DNA of 64,000 bases from Pseudaminobacter soli (ex Zhang et al. 2022) (GCF_014595955.1 NZ_JABVCF010000014.1:62001-126000); one strand, 5' to 3'; positions 27,054-36,521 are shown, counted from the stretch's first letter. Notes: generated by a model not told the origin, from the letters alone. Numbers and translations: made by a program.

Positions 27054-27338
27054 GGCTTTCTCCCTCAGCACTCAGTGTGCTGACAACACGCTCGCCCAGA
27101 GCGACCGCAGCGGAAAACCTATCACATTCCGTAGCGGCAAGCGACGGCCACAAAAGTGGAAGCGATCTCGGCCTGCGGTATGACGCGCTTATGCCAGAGC
27201 TGTGAATCCGAACCAGGCTGCGACCACGTATTTGCGGGAGGAGATGAGATGCGATCACCGTCGGCGAGGGACGGGAAGGCCGTAGTTGCACGGGGTGGGG
27301 TAGTAATCGAGGCACCGCGGAGCCGCTCCTCACGCTCC

Positions 27339-29435
27339 TCATGCCTGGTTCGCCGCCGCGTTCGCTCTGAGCATCTGCTGGGCGGCGGCCGCGTTTTCGG
27401 AGCCACCCTCGACATGAACCGTCGGGACCGCGATCTTGATGCCGTTCTCGTCGAAGGCCTTCTTTATCATCACCAGCGCCTTCCGCTTGATGCCGAACTG
27501 CGCGTTGGGCTTGGTCATCAGCTTGATCCGGAGCACGATCGCGAAGTCGCCGAAGGTCTCCACTCCCTGCATCTTGAGCGGCTGGAGTGTGTCGGCGGCG
27601 AACTCGGGATCCTCCGCCAATTCCAGGCCGATCTTCTTGATGATCTTGCGCGCAAGCTCGACGTCGGAGTCGTAAGTGACGTTGATCGTCATCTTGTCGA
27701 TCACCCAGTCTCGGCTCATGTTCTGCACCGCGCCGAGTTCTCCGAACGGGACCGTGAAGACCGGTCCCCTGTGATGACGCAGCCGGACCGACCGGAGGCT
27801 GAAGCTCTCTACGGTTCCCTTGTAGCTTCCGCTCTGGATGTACTCCCCCACTCGGAACGCATCGTCGAGCATGTAGAACACGCCGCTGAGCACGTCCTTG
27901 ACCAGCGTCTGGGCGCCGAAGCCGATTGCAACGCCTAATACGCCAGCGCCGGCGATCAGTGGACCGATCTGCACGCCGAGGCCGGACAGGATCGTGAGCA
28001 CGGCAATCGTCGCGATGAAGGCGGCCAGCGTGTTGCGGAAGATCGGTAGCAGCGTGCGCAGCCGCCCGGTGCGCGCGATTTCGTCGGGCGTTGCGCCGGC
28101 TTCAACGTCCAGGCGATAGGCGATCAAGGCCTTCGATAGTTGCCAGAGCAGGTCTGCCATCAGAAGGATGACGATGCCGTTGAGAATACCGGAGACAATC
28201 GCGGTGCCGGCCGGACTGCCCGCAATGGCTGCGGCGCGCAGGCGCCAGATGTAGGCGAGCCATGCCACCGCTGCGGCCAGGACCAGCGCCCGGGCGCCCC
28301 TCACGATCAGAACATCCAGTACGACGCCAAGTGCTCCGCCGACCTTCACACGGGTAGCCAAGGAATGGGCAAGGCGGTCGACGCCCCGCAGAGTTGCAGG
28401 CAAGAGCAGCGCGAAAATTCCCAGCCAGAGCAGGCCGAGCAACCCGGCCAGCCATGCCAACCAGAGCGCGACAAGGTAGATCGTGAGCAGCACCCCTTGG
28501 ATCACCGAGGTCCTCTGGTCAGGGCGCGTCCAAACCGCCTGGATCCCGATTGCAAGCAGTCCAAAACCGAACAGAAGCGCTGTGAACTGCGTCATCTCTC
28601 GGGAGAAGCCAAGTCCCGGCATCAGGGCCACGATCGCCCAGCCGAAAAGGAACAGGCCAGCCAACCGGTCGAGCCGCTGCAGCCAGAAGCGAACCTTGGG
28701 ATCAAGCTCGATCGTCCCAACCGAGACCCGCGCATCCTCTGGGGCGGCAAGCGCGATCAGAAGCCTCGCCAGGATTCGTATCGCCCTGAAGGCAATCAGC
28801 GCCAGGAGCAGCGTAAGTATGGCCCTGCGAAGCAAGGGAGGCCATTCGATCGCCATGAACAGGCCGGCGCTGACCATGACGAAAGTAAGCAGACTGAGGA
28901 GATGGGGGACAGCGTCGCGCCAGGCGCCTTGTCGTGCCTCTTCGATCCCGCCTCGCCGCAGGGAACGCCTGACCAGCGCCTCGGCGCCGGCCCCCGCCGC
29001 AATGACAGCCGCGAACAGTGTGAGCACCAGTGGCCATGGCCTGGCGGAGTCCTTGTCGGCGGATAAGACAGCTGCCGCCTTCGCGAACTCCTCGGGAACA
29101 CGCCCCATCGCGGCGGTGATCCCGCCGATGCGGGTGCGGATGGCAGCCTCCCAGCCGGAGATCGCTTCAATTGCGGAGCTCTCGGGCTCTTTGGCCGGCG
29201 GCGGGGTTTTCGATTGCAGCCAAGCCTTCACCTCGGGGTCGGCCAGCAGCTTCATAAGCTCCTGAGCCTTTTCGGGTGGCAGATCCGTCGGGCCTTGCTG
29301 CGCCCATGCAGCACTCGGCGAACCGTACAGGACGGCGAAACTCAGGAGAGAGGCGAACGCAAGCTGGAAGACGAGCCTCATCACGGAATTGGCCGCGCCG
29401 TGGTTGCCTTCACTCTTGCCCAAATAGCCGTTCAT
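27339..29435 (-). CDS. MscS-family mechanosensitive channel, large form
   Basis: Membrane protein of about 698 residues with an N-terminal hydrophobic signal-like segment (FASLLSFAVLYGSPSAAWA), a periplasmic helical region (about 50-110), about ten membrane segments and a C-terminal MscS core. The pore helix and beta domain are seen in GAGVLGVAIGFGAQTLVKDV, LSGVFYMLDDAFRVGEYI and SLRSVRLRHHRGPVFTVPFG. Such large forms (MscK/YbdG/YnaI type) release solutes on hypo-osmotic shock. The ATG at 29435 overlaps the stop of the upstream small gene as ATGA, which fixes the start and suggests coupled translation. The C-terminus is Ala/Asn rich. Confidence 0.88.
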   Translation of the reverse strand: MNGYLGKSEGNHGAANSVMRLVFQLAFASLLSFAVLYGSPSAAWAQQGPTDLPPEKAQELMKLLADPEVKAWLQSKTPPPAKEPESSAIEAISGWEAAIRTRIGGITAAMGRVPEEFAKAAAVLSADKDSARPWPLVLTLFAAVIAAGAGAEALVRRSLRRGGIEEARQGAWRDAVPHLLSLLTFVMVSAGLFMAIEWPPLLRRAILTLLLALIAFRAIRILARLLIALAAPEDARVSVGTIELDPKVRFWLQRLDRLAGLFLFGWAIVALMPGLGFSREMTQFTALLFGFGLLAIGIQAVWTRPDQRTSVIQGVLLTIYLVALWLAWLAGLLGLLWLGIFALLLPATLRGVDRLAHSLATRVKVGGALGVVLDVLIVRGARALVLAAAVAWLAYIWRLRAAAIAGSPAGTAIVSGILNGIVILLMADLLWQLSKALIAYRLDVEAGATPDEIARTGRLRTLLPIFRNTLAAFIATIAVLTILSGLGVQIGPLIAGAGVLGVAIGFGAQTLVKDVLSGVFYMLDDAFRVGEYIQSGSYKGTVESFSLRSVRLRHHRGPVFTVPFGELGAVQNMSRDWVIDKMTINVTYDSDVELARKIIKKIGLELAEDPEFAADTLQPLKMQGVETFGDFAIVLRIKLMTKPNAQFGIKRKALVMIKKAFDENGIKIAVPTVHVEGGSENAAAAQQMLRANAAANQA

Positions 29436-29788
29436 CGCGCTTCGATGCTCTCGATGCACTTCCTCACCGGGCAGGAGGCCTGGTCCGCCGTCGGAACGCT
29501 GACAGATTTCGCGGTTTCGCCGGGCTGGCAGAAGTTGCGGTTACGGACAAATCGCTCGTAGAGCGCGCCACCCGTGCGCATCGAGCGATAGCTGACCACC
29601 GCCCCGCCCTGCGCGCCAAGGACGGCCTGCAAATTCGCGCAACTCATGTTGGTTGCGTTGATGCGGGTGGCCGCCGACGCATCATCGACCGTCATCACAA
29701 GAGGCGCAAGGACCACCAGTCCCGCCGCAATGAGTTGGAGCGAGCTTGCCACGGCGAGCGATCTCCTTTGCCCTTTGCGGACAGCCAC
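29432..29788 (-). CDS. Small secreted or membrane-anchored protein of unknown function
   Basis: Protein of 118 residues with an N-terminal hydrophobic segment (LQLIAAGLVVLAPLVMTVDDASA) that can be a signal peptide. The mature part has four Cys (NMSCANLQAVLGAQGGAVVS, NFCQPGE, SCPVRKCIES), implying two disulfides in the periplasm. I recall this pattern from other rhizobial hypothetical proteins but know no function. It overlaps mscS by 4 bp and follows the DUF2950 gene by 30 bp, so it belongs to the same leftward unit. Confidence 0.75.
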   Translation of the reverse strand: MAVRKGQRRSLAVASSLQLIAAGLVVLAPLVMTVDDASAATRINATNMSCANLQAVLGAQGGAVVSYRSMRTGGALYERFVRNRNFCQPGETAKSVSVPTADQASCPVRKCIESIEAR

Positions 29789-29818
29789 GATCCCGAAGTT
29801 CGTTTCAGGGGAAGCTGG

Positions 29819-30811
29819 TCAATCGTCGACCACGCTCCACTCGTCGCCGGGATTGAAGCTGTCGATGTACTTGACAATCTGTTCGGTCGAAGGGCCGAGA
29901 TCGGCCTGGTAGACGATACCGTTCTGGTTGACGACGAAGGTTTTGACGCCGGTCTCCTGATACTTCACCGGCCAGGCCAGCAGCGCGAAGCCAGCGATCA
30001 TGTTGTCGTTGATGACATAGTCATAGGCGCCGCCGGCGATGTTGTCGCCCTGCTGCTTCAGGATGCGGAAGCGGTAGCCGAAATAGCCTTCGCCGAGCTT
30101 TGCCTTGTCGAGCGCTTGCTGGTCGGCAAAGCTCCCGGCCGGGCTCTCGCCATCGGTCTCGTTCGCGGGCCAGTAGAGCCCGTCCGTCTTCCCCTCGCTG
30201 CTGATTACCTTCTGGGCATATTCCAGCACGCCGTCTGCGTCCCGGTCCTCGGAAGCGTACTCGCGCTGCGCGTCGATATACTCGCGCATCGTGTTGATGG
30301 CCTGGAGTTCGTTCTCCCCAACCCGGCGATTTACGATCTCTTCCAGCCCGGCAAAGGTGTCGAAGCTCCATTTGCCGTCGTCGCCCTTCACCAGCGGGAA
30401 CGGGAAGGGCCATAGCTTGCTGCCGAGATTTATCAGCTTTCGGTCGTCATGGTCCTCTGTCTTGAGCAACTCTGCCGCGGCTTGCCGGACCTGGCTATAA
30501 GTCGCCATAGTGGCCTGGTCCGCCTTCAGTTTACCGACATCCAGGCCAAGCAAGCTGGCCAGCTTGGCAACATCGTCATCCGCAAGCGAGGCCTTGAAGG
30601 CATCGATCGCGGCCGCCGGATCCTCGAAGGCGGGCGGCTCCTCGGCAGCGGCGAAGGAGGAGATGTCGATCCCGCTTGGTGCCTGCGACGCACCCTCCTG
30701 AGCCGTGACCTCCTGCGCCCCGGCGACAGGCGGTTCCCATGCTGCTAGCATGGCCACCAGGGCGATCAGGCCGGCGCCCTTGAGCAGCATTCGATGTAGC
30801 ATGCTCGTCAT
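29819..30811 (-). CDS. DUF2950 family secreted protein
   Basis: Periplasmic or secreted protein of 330 residues with a signal peptide (KGAGLIALVAMLAAWEPPVAGA). The DUF2950 body is seen in FEDPAAAIDAFKASLADDDV, LWPFPFPLVKGDDGKWSFDT, RRVGENELQAINTMREYIDA, SPAGSFADQQALDKAKLGEG, GYFGYRFRILKQQG and FALLAWPVKYQETGVKTFVV. DUF2950 genes typically sit next to DUF3300 genes, as here (20-bp gap), so the two proteins very likely work together. No activity is known to me. Start at ATG 30811 with GGACAGGA upstream; the open frame extends eight codons further. Confidence 0.88.
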   Translation of the reverse strand: MTSMLHRMLLKGAGLIALVAMLAAWEPPVAGAQEVTAQEGASQAPSGIDISSFAAAEEPPAFEDPAAAIDAFKASLADDDVAKLASLLGLDVGKLKADQATMATYSQVRQAAAELLKTEDHDDRKLINLGSKLWPFPFPLVKGDDGKWSFDTFAGLEEIVNRRVGENELQAINTMREYIDAQREYASEDRDADGVLEYAQKVISSEGKTDGLYWPANETDGESPAGSFADQQALDKAKLGEGYFGYRFRILKQQGDNIAGGAYDYVINDNMIAGFALLAWPVKYQETGVKTFVVNQNGIVYQADLGPSTEQIVKYIDSFNPGDEWSVVDD

Positions 30812-30831
30812 TGATCCTGTCCTTGCTGCGA

Positions 30832-32274
30832 TCAACGCCCGCGTCCCCCGCGTCCGCCACCGCCACGGCCGCCGCCGCGCCCCATGGCGCCCCCTCGGGA
30901 GCCACCAGTCCGGACGGCATGGCCACCGCCTCCACGATAGCCGCCGCCCATGCTTTGGCGGCCGCGACTCGAATTCACCTTGGTGACGCGTCCGCGGTCG
31001 ACGTTGCCCAGGCCAGAGGGTTTGCTCGGGCGGTTATCGACGCGGGCACCTGCCTTCGGCTTGCCGGAGGGTCGGTTCGCCGATTTCTTCGCGCCGCCGG
31101 ATGGTCGCGTAGCTGCCTGCGGCCTGTCGGTTCGCGCATTCGCACGCTGCCCCTGCTGGGGCCGATCAGGTCGCGCACTGGCGCTTGGCCGCTGCTGCGG
31201 GCGGGCGTCTGCAAGGTTGCCGGGCCGCTTCTGAGCCGTGTCCAGAACGTTCTTACGAACATCCCTGGCCTGCACCGCCTTGTTGGACAGGTTCGCCGGC
31301 CGCTCGCTTCTGACGTTCGAGGCCTTGTCCCGGATGGAATTGGCGCGATTGGACTCCAGCCCCTGCTGGATCCTGTTGCGATCGATGTTGGCCAACTGGT
31401 TCCGGTCGAAGTTGATCTTGGAGCGGTCGACGTTCTTCCAGTCGACATCCTTCCAGTCGATCTTGCCGTTGATGTTGTTTAGGCAGTTGTTGCAGTCGAC
31501 ATCCATGTCGACGTCGCCGCCCCAGTTCCCGCCCCAGACGCCCCAATCGTCCCAGTCGACAATGGCGCCGAAGAAGGCGCCTGTGGCCGCGCCGGCCCAG
31601 AAGCCGGCGGAGGGCCAGTAGTAGTTGGGATACGGATCGGAATAGTACGAAATCGGCTCCGGCGGATAGCTCGGGACATAGAGCATCTCGGGCTCGTAGC
31701 GGGGCACATAGATGGTCTCGGGGTTCGCCGACTGGATGATGATGTTGTCTCCGGACTGGACGACCTTCACCTTGTCGTCGGTCTTGATGATGTCCTTTGC
31801 CACTGCCTCGTCCCGCAGTTGCTGGATGGCGGTGAGCACGTCCTTCTGCTGGTTGGCCAAGGCGTCCCCGAGCGCCTGCGTCCACTCCAGGTCCTCAGCC
31901 ATCATCTTCACGACGTCCGGATAGTTGAGCAGCGAGATCACGCTGGCATCCCAACTTTCCTTCGGCTCCAGGCTCTTGTCCTTGGCGCGCTTTTCGAGGA
32001 AGCGCTCCGCTTCGACGATCTGGAGAGGGAACAAGGAGGCGGAGCAGACGAGCGCGAGCAGTTCGTCGGGATAGAGCGCGATCGGCGCTACGAGTTCTTC
32101 GAGTTCGTCCGCCGACAGCGGCTCTGGCTCTGCAAGCGCCGCAGATTTCGAAGCCGCCGTGGCCGCGGTTGCCTGCTCCTGCGCCCAGGCACCTGGGAGG
32201 TCTCCCGCCGTCGAAATCAGGAATGCCAGAGTGGCCGTCACCAGGCCAGGAAATGGGGACCAACTGCCGGCCAT
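30832..32274 (-). CDS. DUF3300 family secreted protein with Gly/Arg-rich tail
   Basis: Exported protein of 480 residues with a signal peptide (LVTATLAFLISTAGDLPGAWA). The DUF3300 domain (about 45-240) contains the typical ELVAPIALYPDELLALVCSA and VQSGDNIIIQSANPETIYVP...RYEPEMLYVPSYP pieces. An aromatic, Asp/Gly-rich region follows (WDDWGVWGGNWGGDVDMDVD), then a basic low-complexity tail of RPxxxARxDRP repeats ending in GRGGGRGGGGRGGRGR. The tail suggests binding to an anionic polymer, such as nucleic acid or cell-surface polysaccharide. A GAGAGGG ribosome site precedes ATG 32274. GTAA-C-TTAC motif copy 4 lies about 150 bp upstream, pointing this way. Confidence 0.87.
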   Translation of the reverse strand: MAGSWSPFPGLVTATLAFLISTAGDLPGAWAQEQATAATAASKSAALAEPEPLSADELEELVAPIALYPDELLALVCSASLFPLQIVEAERFLEKRAKDKSLEPKESWDASVISLLNYPDVVKMMAEDLEWTQALGDALANQQKDVLTAIQQLRDEAVAKDIIKTDDKVKVVQSGDNIIIQSANPETIYVPRYEPEMLYVPSYPPEPISYYSDPYPNYYWPSAGFWAGAATGAFFGAIVDWDDWGVWGGNWGGDVDMDVDCNNCLNNINGKIDWKDVDWKNVDRSKINFDRNQLANIDRNRIQQGLESNRANSIRDKASNVRSERPANLSNKAVQARDVRKNVLDTAQKRPGNLADARPQQRPSASARPDRPQQGQRANARTDRPQAATRPSGGAKKSANRPSGKPKAGARVDNRPSKPSGLGNVDRGRVTKVNSSRGRQSMGGGYRGGGGHAVRTGGSRGGAMGRGGGRGGGGRGGRGR

Positions 32275-32905
32275 TGCTTTACCCTCTCGGCCCCACGCGG
32301 TGGCCTCGGCGGCCACAGGTCCTTTGAACTAACTCGTTTTAGCCGACGCCGCGTCCAAGGCCGTGGGCTAAACTGCCTAACCGGCTTGTGATTTATCATC
32401 GCGAGCGGGCGCCCTTCAAGAATCGGCGAGGTAAGTTACGGTAGCGTGCTACGGCGTGGGGGCAGCGTGGGCGACTGGAACAGTCCTGGCGTTCGGTATG
32501 GCTTCCGCTACTGGAGAGGGCACGAGAACCGCCAGCCAAGCCCGCGTTGAACACCGCTGCGGCGACCCGGGAGGTGATCGCGGGGCTGATGTTCGAGGCG
32601 CACAGATCGCAAGCGGATCGCTCGCGTTCGTCGTTACAAGCTTGAGGATCTACTGGACAGACGCCCTCGCCTCGACTCTGAGGCCAAGGCTGGCTGACTC
32701 GAGAACATTCGGTGGGCGCTCCCGCGCGGCAGTTGGTCGAAGAGGAGAGCGCACTCGGAAAGGGCAAGGGGCCCATCGAACCAGCTTTGCCGATTGGTCC
32801 GTAATGTGCTGCAGCATAATGTTAGCGGTGAGGCCGGTCGTAAGAGGCCAGCCCCGATGCTAACCTGTCGCTGGCGGGGCGTGATTCAGCAAAAAGGAAA
32901 TCCCC
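32275..32905. other. Intergenic region between DUF3300 and the GH16 glycanase
   Basis: About 630 bp. It holds GTAA-C-TTAC motif copy 4 (32427-32445, minus). Between 32540 and 32830 one plus frame reads faintly like the end of a degraded regulator or antitoxin (SQADRSRSSLQA stop; RRYKLEDLLDRRP stop), but no intact gene is supported. Open frames of 126 and 135 codons on opposite strands lack ribosome sites. Confidence 0.4.
32427..32445 (-). promoter_or_regulatory. GTAA-C-TTAC motif, copy 4
   Basis: On the minus strand GCTACCGTAACTTACCTCG, followed 6 bp later by CTTGAA. It lies about 150 bp upstream of the DUF3300 start, reading toward it, and is almost identical to copy 3, which is 15 kb away. 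Confidence 0.55.
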
Positions 32906-34354
32906 ATTTCTACTGTCCTCAACGCCAATGGCGTGCCCCTCCCCTACAGCGCTTCCTCGGTCCGTCATTTTTCGGCGACATCCTCCGGCCCGCAGCTTTT
33001 TGGCAGCGCTAGCAACGACTCCCTGTGGGGCGACAGCAGCGTGAACGTCACGATGTTTGGCGGGCTCGGTGACGACGTCTACCACCTCTATTCGGGCATC
33101 AACCGGGCTTCGGAACAGGCTGGCGGTGGCATCGATACCGTCGAGACGTGGATGAGCTTTACGCTGCCGGAGAATATCGAGAACCTCGTCGTCACCGGCG
33201 ACGGGCGTTACGCCATCGGCAACGCCGACAACAACATCATCAGCGGTGGTTCTGGCCAACAGACGATCGACGGCGGCCTCGGCGACGATGTGTTGAAGGG
33301 CGGAGCCGGAGCCGATGTCTTCATCTTCGCGGCCGGGACCGGAAGCGATCTCATCCTGGATTTCGAGAGCCACGACACCGTTCGCCTGAACGGCTACGGC
33401 TTCCGTTCGTTCGAGGATGTCAGGGCTAACATGGTGCAGTCAGGCACCGATGTGCGGCTCGACGTCGGAGATGACGAGGTGCTGGTATTTGCAAACGCGA
33501 ATGTCGACCAGTTCACGGCAAGCCAGTTCAAGCTCAGCCTCGACAGGTCCGACCTCACCTTGTCCTTCGTGGACGAGTTCGACGCGCTCAGCCTACGGAA
33601 CGGCGCCAGCGGCACCTGGGACACGAATTTCTGGTGGGGCGGCGAAAATGGCAGCACGCTTACCCCGAACGGCGAAAAGCAATGGTACATCGACCATGAG
33701 TATGGTTCGACAAGCTCCGTCAATCCGTTCGGTGTCGATGACGGAGTGCTGACCATCACCGCCGCGCGGGCTCCGGACGCAATTCGGCCCCATATCAACA
33801 ACTACGAATACACATCGGGCCTGCTGAACACTCACGGCTCATTTTCCCAGACCTACGGCTATTTCGAGATGCGCGCCGACATGCCGGACAATCACGGAGC
33901 CTGGCCGGCTTTCTGGCTGTTGCCGGCGGATGGTTCCTGGCCGCCGGAACTCGATGTCGTGGAAATGCGGGGGCAAGACCCGAACACGGTCCATGTCTCG
34001 GCGCATTCTATCGAAACCGGCAGCCGCACGAAGGTGGGATCGGCTGTCAACGTGCCGGACACCGAGGGTTTCCACACCTATGGCCTGCTTTGGACGGAGG
34101 ACGAACTCGTCTGGTATTTCGATGATGCCGAGGTGTTTCGTGCCGACACGCCGGACGACATGCACGACCCGATGTACATGCTGGTCAACCTGGCCGTCGG
34201 AGGGATTGCCGGAACGCCCAGCGATAGGCTGGCGACGCCCGCGGAAATGCAGGTGGACTATATCCGCGCCTATCAGTTGGACGGTGCCGACTCATTGTCC
34301 GATGCGGATCGACTCGCCACCACTTCGGGCGATAGCGGGGATTGGTGGGTGTAA
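32906..34354 (+). CDS. RTX-type secreted GH16 beta-glycanase, ExsH-like
   Basis: Protein of 482 residues if translation begins at ATT 32906 (ISTVLNANGVPLPYSAS), or 473 from GTG 32933. The ATT is preceded by AAGGAAA at good spacing; the GTG has no ribosome site. The N-terminal half has calcium-binding nonapeptide-like stretches (MFGGLGDDVYHLYSG, TIDGGLGDDVLKGGAGADVF). The C-terminal half is a GH16 jelly roll with the catalytic E-x-D-x-x-E (ELDVVE, residues 339-344 counted from the GTG) and AWPAFWLLPADGSWPPE. It resembles S. meliloti ExsH/PlyA glycanases that trim exopolysaccharide after type I secretion. It converges with rmlD of the EPS operon, so the EPS made here is a likely substrate. There is no Sec signal. 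Confidence 0.88.
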   Translation: MSTVLNANGVPLPYSASSVRHFSATSSGPQLFGSASNDSLWGDSSVNVTMFGGLGDDVYHLYSGINRASEQAGGGIDTVETWMSFTLPENIENLVVTGDGRYAIGNADNNIISGGSGQQTIDGGLGDDVLKGGAGADVFIFAAGTGSDLILDFESHDTVRLNGYGFRSFEDVRANMVQSGTDVRLDVGDDEVLVFANANVDQFTASQFKLSLDRSDLTLSFVDEFDALSLRNGASGTWDTNFWWGGENGSTLTPNGEKQWYIDHEYGSTSSVNPFGVDDGVLTITAARAPDAIRPHINNYEYTSGLLNTHGSFSQTYGYFEMRADMPDNHGAWPAFWLLPADGSWPPELDVVEMRGQDPNTVHVSAHSIETGSRTKVGSAVNVPDTEGFHTYGLLWTEDELVWYFDDAEVFRADTPDDMHDPMYMLVNLAVGGIAGTPSDRLATPAEMQVDYIRAYQLDGADSLSDADRLATTSGDSGDWWV

Positions 34355-34413
34355 CGCGGGCCCGGCAATCAGTTTGGGAATCGTTGACTAAGCCAGACGG
34401 CCTTGCCTTCATC

Positions 34414-34434
34414 GTCGCCGGCGTGTCCGGCGAC
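34414..34434. terminator. Hairpin between convergent GH16 and rmlD genes
   Basis: Perfect 8-bp stem GTCGCCGG/CCGGCGAC with a 5-nt loop, 60 bp after the glycanase stop and 110 bp from the rmlD stop. No T run on either side. Position suggests a bidirectional transcript end. Confidence 0.4.
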
Positions 34435-34542
34435 CTCGAGTAGCGGGCACTACATCTGCAAAGGCCTGGTGAGACCCGGAGCAACCCGGATTGGGGGCTT
34501 GAGCTTGGCTACGGCGAGCCGACAGCTGAGTTGAGCAGCAAC

Positions 34543-35445
34543 TCATCGAATATCATGGCAAGTCACTGAGTCTGCGATGATATTCCCCACCGCCGAAGAG
34601 ACACGATCTCGCCAGTCGCCAGCGCGGTAGCCGAAATCGTGAGCAAACCGCTCTGAATTCAGCTCGGAATTCGCCGGTCTCGGGGCTTTGGCCACCCACT
34701 GATCACCGACTATTGGCTCGACATCGGCGATCGGGCCACCCATCGCCTTGCTAATCTCAAGAATTTGCCTTGCCACTTCGTACCAGCTCGCCCTGCCTTG
34801 CCCGGCAAGGTGATACAGACCTTGCAGAAAGCCCTGGTGTTCGCGCCAGAAGCGCGCTGCAGCCAGCAAACCGTCAGCTAGATCGTGTGCTTCAGTGGGA
34901 TTCCCGAATTGGTCTGCGACCACTTGAAGCCTCTTGCGCGTTTGAGCCGCGGACAAAATCGTCTTGACGAAATTTCGACCATATCGACTGAAGACCCATG
35001 CCGTTCGAACAACCAGATGATCCGGGTTCTCCGAGCGGACTGCTTGTTCGCCCGCAAGCTTGCTGAGTCCGTAGACCGTTTGCGGATTGGGCTTGTCCGT
35101 CTCGGCATATGGTTCACTAGATTTGCCATCGAACACGTAGTCCGTCGAAACTTGTATGATGGGAATAGCCGCCAATCGCGTCAGTCGTGCCAATTCGGCG
35201 GGGGCCTCGGCGTTTATCCTGAATGCTCGTTGCGGCTCATCTTCCTGCTGATCAACTCCGGTATGGGCGGCTGCATTGATGACCAAATGAGGCGCGACAG
35301 ACTTCAGCACCGAGACGAACGTCGAAGGGTTCGCGTGATCAATCTCCGGCCGGCCGGCGAGCACGATTTCGATATCGTGGCCCTGCGCCCGGACCGCGAG
35401 TGAACGAGCCAACTGCCCATTCTTTCCGGTGACGAGGATTTTCAT
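34543..35445 (-). CDS. rmlD: dTDP-4-dehydrorhamnose reductase
   Basis: NAD(P)-dependent SDR enzyme of 300 residues giving dTDP-L-rhamnose. Nucleotide loop [12 protein letters not shown] (residues 5-16), [20 protein letters not shown] with the catalytic region, and [12 protein letters not shown] with Tyr-x3-Lys. The start overlaps the rmlB stop by 4 bp (ATGA). It is the last gene of the leftward EPS operon. By order it matches the wgaG-J sugar-nucleotide genes of S. meliloti EPS II. Confidence 0.94.
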   Translation of the reverse strand: MKILVTGKNGQLARSLAVRAQGHDIEIVLAGRPEIDHANPSTFVSVLKSVAPHLVINAAAHTGVDQQEDEPQRAFRINAEAPAELARLTRLAAIPIIQVSTDYVFDGKSSEPYAETDKPNPQTVYGLSKLAGEQAVRSENPDHLVVRTAWVFSRYGRNFVKTILSAAQTRKRLQVVADQFGNPTEAHDLADGLLAAARFWREHQGFLQGLYHLAGQGRASWYEVARQILEISKAMGGPIADVEPIVGDQWVAKAPRPANSELNSERFAHDFGYRAGDWRDRVSSAVGNIIADSVTCHDIR

Positions 35446-36521
35446 CTGGCACTCACCAGTCCGAGACGGGTTCCGTTGAATCGCTGATCACGGATTGGTC
35501 TCCACCACCAGCCATTGTCCAGGTACCAGTCGACCGTACGGGCGAGGCCCGTTTCAAAGGTTTCAACCGGGCGCCATCCCAGTTCACGCTCAATCTTCGC
35601 CGGATCGATAGCATAACGCCGGTCGTGCCCCGGTCGGTCGGCGACGAATGTTATGAGATCCGTATATGAACCTCCCCCCTTTCGTGGTCGCTTTGCGTCG
35701 AGCAGCGCGCAAATGCTTCGGACCACCTCAAGATTGGTACGTTCCGCCCGACCGCCGATATTGTAACTTTCGCCTTCCCGCCCCTTGCTCATTACTGCTT
35801 CAAGCGCACGAGCGTGGTCCTCGACGTACAGCCAATCACGCACATTGGCGCCCCGGCCATACACGGGTAGAGGACGCTCATCGAGAGCGTTTGCGATGAC
35901 GAGCGGAATCAGCTTTTCCGGAAAATGAAAAGGGCCGTAGTTGTTCGAGCAGTTCGAGATGACGATCGGCAGCCCGTAGGTTTCGTGCCAGGCGCGCACG
36001 AAATGGTCCGACGCCGCCTTCGATGCAGAATAGGGCGAGGACGGATTGTAAGGGGTTTCCTCGGTGAAGACCCCGGTCTCGAATGGCAGGTCCCCGAATA
36101 CTTCGTCTGTGGAAACATGGTGGAAGCGAAAGCCCATGCGGCCGTCGTCATCAAGTTCGCGCCAATGATCGACCGCGGCGGTAAGCATGCTTACCGTTCC
36201 GACGACATTGGTGTTCACGAAGGCCATCGGCGCGTCGATCGACCGGTCGACATGGCTTTCGGCGGCCAGATGCATGACCCGGTCGATCTTCTCGGCCGCC
36301 AATATCCGCCCGACCGCCTTGGTGTCGCATATGTCCCCGCGGTGAAAGACATAGTTCGGATGTCCCTCGATGTCGCGCAGCGATGCCAGGTTGCCGGCAT
36401 AGGTCAGCTTGTCGAGATTGACGACGCGATAGCGGCCCGTGCGGACCAGATGGCGGCAGGCGGCAGAGCCTATGAAACCCGCACCGCCAGTGACGAGGAC
36501 TGTTGGCAAGCCGTGCTTCAC
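35442..36521 (-). CDS. rmlB: dTDP-glucose 4,6-dehydratase
   Basis: Extended SDR enzyme of 359 residues making dTDP-4-keto-6-deoxyglucose. It shows [16 protein letters not shown] (10-25), [24 protein letters not shown] and [15 protein letters not shown] with catalytic Tyr and Lys. Length is normal (about 350). Four-base overlaps with rmlC upstream and rmlD downstream indicate coupled translation. Confidence 0.96.
   Translation of the reverse strand: MKHGLPTVLVTGGAGFIGSAACRHLVRTGRYRVVNLDKLTYAGNLASLRDIEGHPNYVFHRGDICDTKAVGRILAAEKIDRVMHLAAESHVDRSIDAPMAFVNTNVVGTVSMLTAAVDHWRELDDDGRMGFRFHHVSTDEVFGDLPFETGVFTEETPYNPSSPYSASKAASDHFVRAWHETYGLPIVISNCSNNYGPFHFPEKLIPLVIANALDERPLPVYGRGANVRDWLYVEDHARALEAVMSKGREGESYNIGGRAERTNLEVVRSICALLDAKRPRKGGGSYTDLITFVADRPGHDRRYAIDPAKIERELGWRPVETFETGLARTVDWYLDNGWWWRPIRDQRFNGTRLGLVSAR

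Noticed and set aside
32456-32863. 135-codon frame between DUF3300 and the GH16 gene, and its 126-codon antisense frame
   Set aside because: Starts at GTG without a ribosome site, unusual composition, competing frame of equal length on the other strand; nothing recognisable.
35758-35775. TTGTAACTTTCGCC inside rmlB as a fifth GTAA-C-TTAC site
   Set aside because: Only the GTAACTT part matches, it lacks the CTAC prefix and the second dyad half, and it is inside a coding region.
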